Positions 8,312 through 11,193 of a stretch of DNA of 11,193 bases are shown here, piece after piece; the stretch's first letter is position 1; every line of letters starts with the position of its first letter. The stretch lies in NCBI GenBank assembly GCA_027382625.1, contig JAJKFJ010014216.1:1-11193 (forward strand), read 5' to 3'. Source of the stretch: Tetmemena sp. SeJ-2015 (taxonomy: Eukaryota > Ciliophora > Spirotrichea > Sporadotrichida > Oxytrichidae). The notes under the pieces are model-generated. The model was not told the DNA's origin and made no database searches. It saw only the letters and a program-made list of their open reading frames with translations. The position numbers and the translations under genes were made by a program.

Positions 8312-9189
8312 TAAGCATTTGATAGAGGATCGGCGGTTTAGCACATTCTTACACTAGTACATCTAGTGTTTTTTTTATTATAACCGGTTAAATCTAATTG
8401 TACCAATGTGCGAATCGATGAAAGTTAATTTGATTTAATTGTTGTGCAGCAGAATAATTGGACTATTTAAATTAATTTCGAGTTTTCAAATAAATTCCAT
8501 CAAGATTTAAAATCATTTTTAAACTGTCACTGCCTCCACTTGCTAACTTCTAAAAATGGCTGCCAAGTCAACGGAAACTTAAATTTTAAAAAAAAAATAC
8601 TGAAAACATAATATTATATTTAATAGGAGCAAAAATAACTTAACCCTGGAGAAATGAAAATAAAAATTCTCCTGCTCATTCAGTCAAGTTCATACTTAAA
8701 TAAGAAAAGTTCATATTGATAACAACAGTGAATGAGAATGATATTGCGATAGATTAAACAAATCTTAACTTGTAAAGCAATTGCGACTGCTCCATAAATC
8801 AGGCTTCTATTATAATAAAATTTCTAATTAATTGATAAAAAAAGGATCTTACTCTCAATTCATAATTAATTTTTAAATTTTTAATGAAACTACACTAAAA
8901 TTCAATTTATGATGCATAAATTAAAGACTAATTTTTATACATAACATATTATGTATCAAAGAATATAGGAATATAAAGGTCAAATATATACAAGTAAAAA
9001 GTTATTATAATTCTACTAACAACAAACTCATCATCTCAGTCTGTCTTTATTTCCATTAAAAATTATACTACATTTTAACTAAAATGAGAAATCTTAATTC
9101 AAAAATTTTTCAATATATTTGTTTAACTGTTAATAAAATGATAAGCAGGCCATTTTGAGTTAATGCATGCTATGAATAATCTTTTGACA
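8312..9189. other. AT-rich germline-limited stretch, no supported gene
   Basis: About 880 bases of AT-rich sequence. Two very short code-6 frames occur: a plus-strand ATG at 8556 giving 15 residues and a minus-strand ATG at 8795 giving 39 residues to 8676. Neither is long enough to support, and no pointer pair links them to further coding sequence. Confidence 0.4.
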
Positions 9190-9757
9190 TTTAATAATCC
9201 AAAGTGATTCTCAATTAATAAGTTTTTAATTTTTAACATACTATCCATTTATTGATTATCTTACTTGTTCAATATCTATTTCTATGTTTAGTTAGATTAC
9301 AATATAGTTGAGAATTTACTGGAAAAATGAATTGCATTATTGTATAAATTAAAATGGAACAATTTTATGCCAGGTGAAGAGTGGCCAATTTAAATAATTT
9401 TTACATCATTTGATTCATCATGGATTTTTAAGAACTTGATATCCTTGCAGCTTTTGTTTGGGAGGAGCTCATTCAAAAGTTTTAAGCAATACACAATTTT
9501 AGAAATTAGAAATTTGGAGTTTGGGAATTTACGAGCATCATATCTCTAAGAGGTACTTAATGAGGGGGTGATGAAAGAAGAAGCTCATATTAATTTTTGA
9601 TATGCTATCGAACAAGATGAAGAAGGGGTTTTTGAATAATTTCAACTGCCACAAAGTTGCAATTATCCATTTATTATTTTAACTAATCACCAATTTTAAC
9701 TAAAACCTCTACTATAATGCTAAGATATATTTTAATTTATTTGTGCTAAACTGGTGC
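9190..9757 (-). repeat. Diverged copy 2 of the gene D IES element
   Basis: It aligns by eye, in the same orientation, with 6723-7290. Shared landmarks include GAGAATTTA near 9311, AATTTAAATAATT near 9388, CTCATATTAATTTTTGATATGCTATCGAA at 9582-9612 in place of the 7126-7151 block, and AAACTGGT near 9749. Identity is moderate and the left end is uncertain. The subterminal 12-mer is not preserved here. It ends about 85 bases before the gene C start. Confidence 0.5.
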
Positions 9758-9842
9758 TAATTTATTTTATTAAAATTTGAATTAAACCTATATCCAATTT
9801 AAGAAGTTTATAAGGGAATTATTTATAAGCAATACCTTGGCA

Positions 9843-10458
9843 ATGATGCACTAATCTTTTTAACCTTCAACAGCGATTTAACTCACAGAACCTCTATGCT
9901 CCTCTCAATCTGGCATTTAAACCTCCAAGGCAAATTTCCGTGAGATGCAAGACTTTGAGGATTTTGGGCCAGAAATAAATGAATACAACAAGGAGGGTGA
10001 CTTCAGTTGTAGTTTTATTTCAGATGATAAACATTTAATGGCGAGTTCAGGATCTGGAAGAATAAATGAACAAACTGAAAGCAATATTGGAAGCTAGAAA
10101 GGCATTCAAGAAGCAAATCAGTTTTTCCCAAAATAAGCAACTTATGGGTGGAAGAAAACTGCTTCTTAACATTCAGAGAACAACAATTAGATTTAGGCAG
10201 GGGTTTAATCACTTAAGATCTACGAATTTAACCTACCGGAGCAGGTTTTGTCTGATCAACAATTCATCAACTAGTAAATGCCATATCCTTCTCACTTTAA
10301 AAACCCTCAGGCTGTAAATTACCCTATATAGTTTATATTTAATTAAAATTAATGATTATCTGAATTATCAATTGGGTAGCTCGTAATTTTTTGCGGTGAA
10401 TTGGCTTGATCAATCCCATATCCCTCAGAAGCTGTTCAATAACATCTTAAAAAGATGA
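9843..10458 (+). CDS. Gene C: 189-residue Gln/Asn/Ser-rich protein, one IES
   Basis: The start is taken as ATG 9843 (MMHQSFQPST); a second ATG follows immediately. The frame uses TAA/TAG as Gln at about a dozen positions. After removing 46 nt at 10317 the gene is 570 nt and ends at TGA 10456-10458. The product is polar: an acidic N-terminal third (MQDFEDFGPEINEYNKEGDF), a Gln/Asn/Ser-rich middle (SENNNQIQAG), and a more hydrophobic C-terminus (FFAVNWLDQSHIPQKLF). There is no signal peptide or membrane segment and the family is not recognised. An internal ATG (MQDFED) is a possible alternative start. The upstream 85 bases are AT-rich and follow the repeat copy at 9190-9757. Confidence 0.78.
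10317..10362 (+). other. IES, 46 nt, pointer AATTA
   Basis: AATTA occurs at 10317-10321 and 10363-10367. The insert is AT-rich and has an in-frame TGA at 10353-10355. Deletion shifts frame 3 to frame 1 and joins KNPQAVNY to QLGSSQFFAVNW, which then runs to the TGA at 10456. Confidence 0.72.
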
Positions 10459-11193
10459 ATTTCTTTAATTATCTTAATTACACTTCTTAGCAGCAAGAAA
10501 AATGATTAGTGCTCTCTCTCTCTCTCTCAAACTACTTTCTTTTAATCTTATTTTATCTTTATTGTGTCTCTTCCATCTCTGAACTGCGTCCTTCACTCTA
10601 TATTTTAAAGGTCTACTACTCCTAAATTCATTTTTTTTATTTAAAAAAAACTTATTTAATGTGATACCTAAAGAATTTTAAACTATACTTCCAAATTCTC
10701 TTTATGGTAGTCACTCTAGTGGAAACCAACAGTGACAAACAGCTCTAATGTAAAAAGAGAAGGTAAAAGTGTGAGCACTACTCTGGAAACACGAAAAATG
10801 AAAAGCCTAAAAAACTAATTTACAACTTTATAGCTACTTACAAGGACTAGTTCTCATAAGATCTGGTATTGCTAATTTTATGCCAGAATATCGTGAATAT
10901 TAAAATTTTACTTTAACCGTTAATTAAATTTTGCTTAAATAAAGCATCATAAAGAAATGACTTAATTCTCAATAAATCTTTATAAAGAAATAATTTATAG
11001 ATAATTATGATTAAATAAAAAAGCAGTATTTAAAATAAGAGTGAAATTAGATCTTGATAAAAATGCTTATAGTTTAAAATTGGAATTAATGACTATTAAA
11101 ATAATAATCTTTACTTATCTTTGAGAAGTATCACAGCAAACTACAATGTATTGATAGCTGCTGGATGCTGTTTGATTTCTAAAAATAATTTAA
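10459..11193. other. AT-rich right end; one weak open frame
   Basis: About 735 bases. A (CT)n run lies near the left. A plus-strand code-6 frame runs from ATG 10704 to TGA 11055-11057 (117 codons; starts MVVTLVETNSDKQ). The first 50 or so residues look mildly protein-like, but the rest is AT-driven, and an open frame of this length is expected fairly often when only TGA stops translation. It could be the first MDS of another gene. Confidence 0.25.
10512..10528. repeat. (CT)n microsatellite, 17 nt
   Basis: An uninterrupted CT dinucleotide run of eight and a half units, 54 bases after the gene C stop. Confidence 0.9.

Noticed and set aside
8556..8795. Tiny frames MAAKSTETQ (+, 15 residues) and MEQSQLLYK (-, 39 residues)
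   Set aside because: Too short, with no linked MDS or pointer found.
1..11193. Telomere repeats (C4A4), TBE-type transposase, CRISPR array, rRNA or intact tRNA genes
   Set aside because: None was seen on either strand; there is no C4A4 tandem array and no regular spacer array.

Overview
The window reads as germline (micronuclear) DNA of a stichotrich-type spirotrich ciliate, the group containing Oxytricha, Stylonychia and Tetmemena. The species cannot be fixed from the sequence. Three lines of evidence support this. (1) Long coherent proteins appear only when TAA and TAG are read as Gln, and every gene here ends in TGA (ciliate nuclear code, table 6). (2) The reading frames are broken at many points by short AT-rich inserts flanked by 4-7 nt direct repeats. 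Deleting one repeat copy plus the insert restores the frame, which is what internal eliminated sequences (IESs) and their pointers do between macronuclear-destined segments (MDSs). (3) Two further breaks are canonical short GTAAG...TAG introns, so introns and IESs can be told apart. All calls come from reading by eye; no database search was run.

Layout. 1-4054 (+): gene A, 5' end outside the window, about 1,150 codons, with seven proposed IESs (one optional) and one intron; a large Gln/Lys/Ser-rich protein of unknown function. 4173-6467 (+): gene B, complete, 587 codons after removal of three IESs and one intron; a low-complexity protein with a predicted C-terminal coiled coil. 7424-6614 (-): gene D, a proposed 83-residue protein in two MDSs separated by a 559-nt IES. 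7919-8311: a GC-richer 393-bp foldback palindrome in AT-rich surroundings. 9843-10458 (+): gene C, complete, 189 codons after removal of one IES. The remainder is AT-rich DNA with no convincing gene.

The 559-nt insert in gene D carries a 12-nt subterminal inverted repeat and has a diverged copy about 2.4 kb downstream (about 9190-9757), just 5' of gene C. This makes it look like an old transposon-like family, one copy of which now serves as an IES. Genes A, B and C lie on the same strand; B and D converge. All detected MDSs are in linear order, so these loci appear non-scrambled. Removing the proposed IESs and introns leaves each gene an exact multiple of three, but this follows from how the junctions were chosen and is not independent proof.
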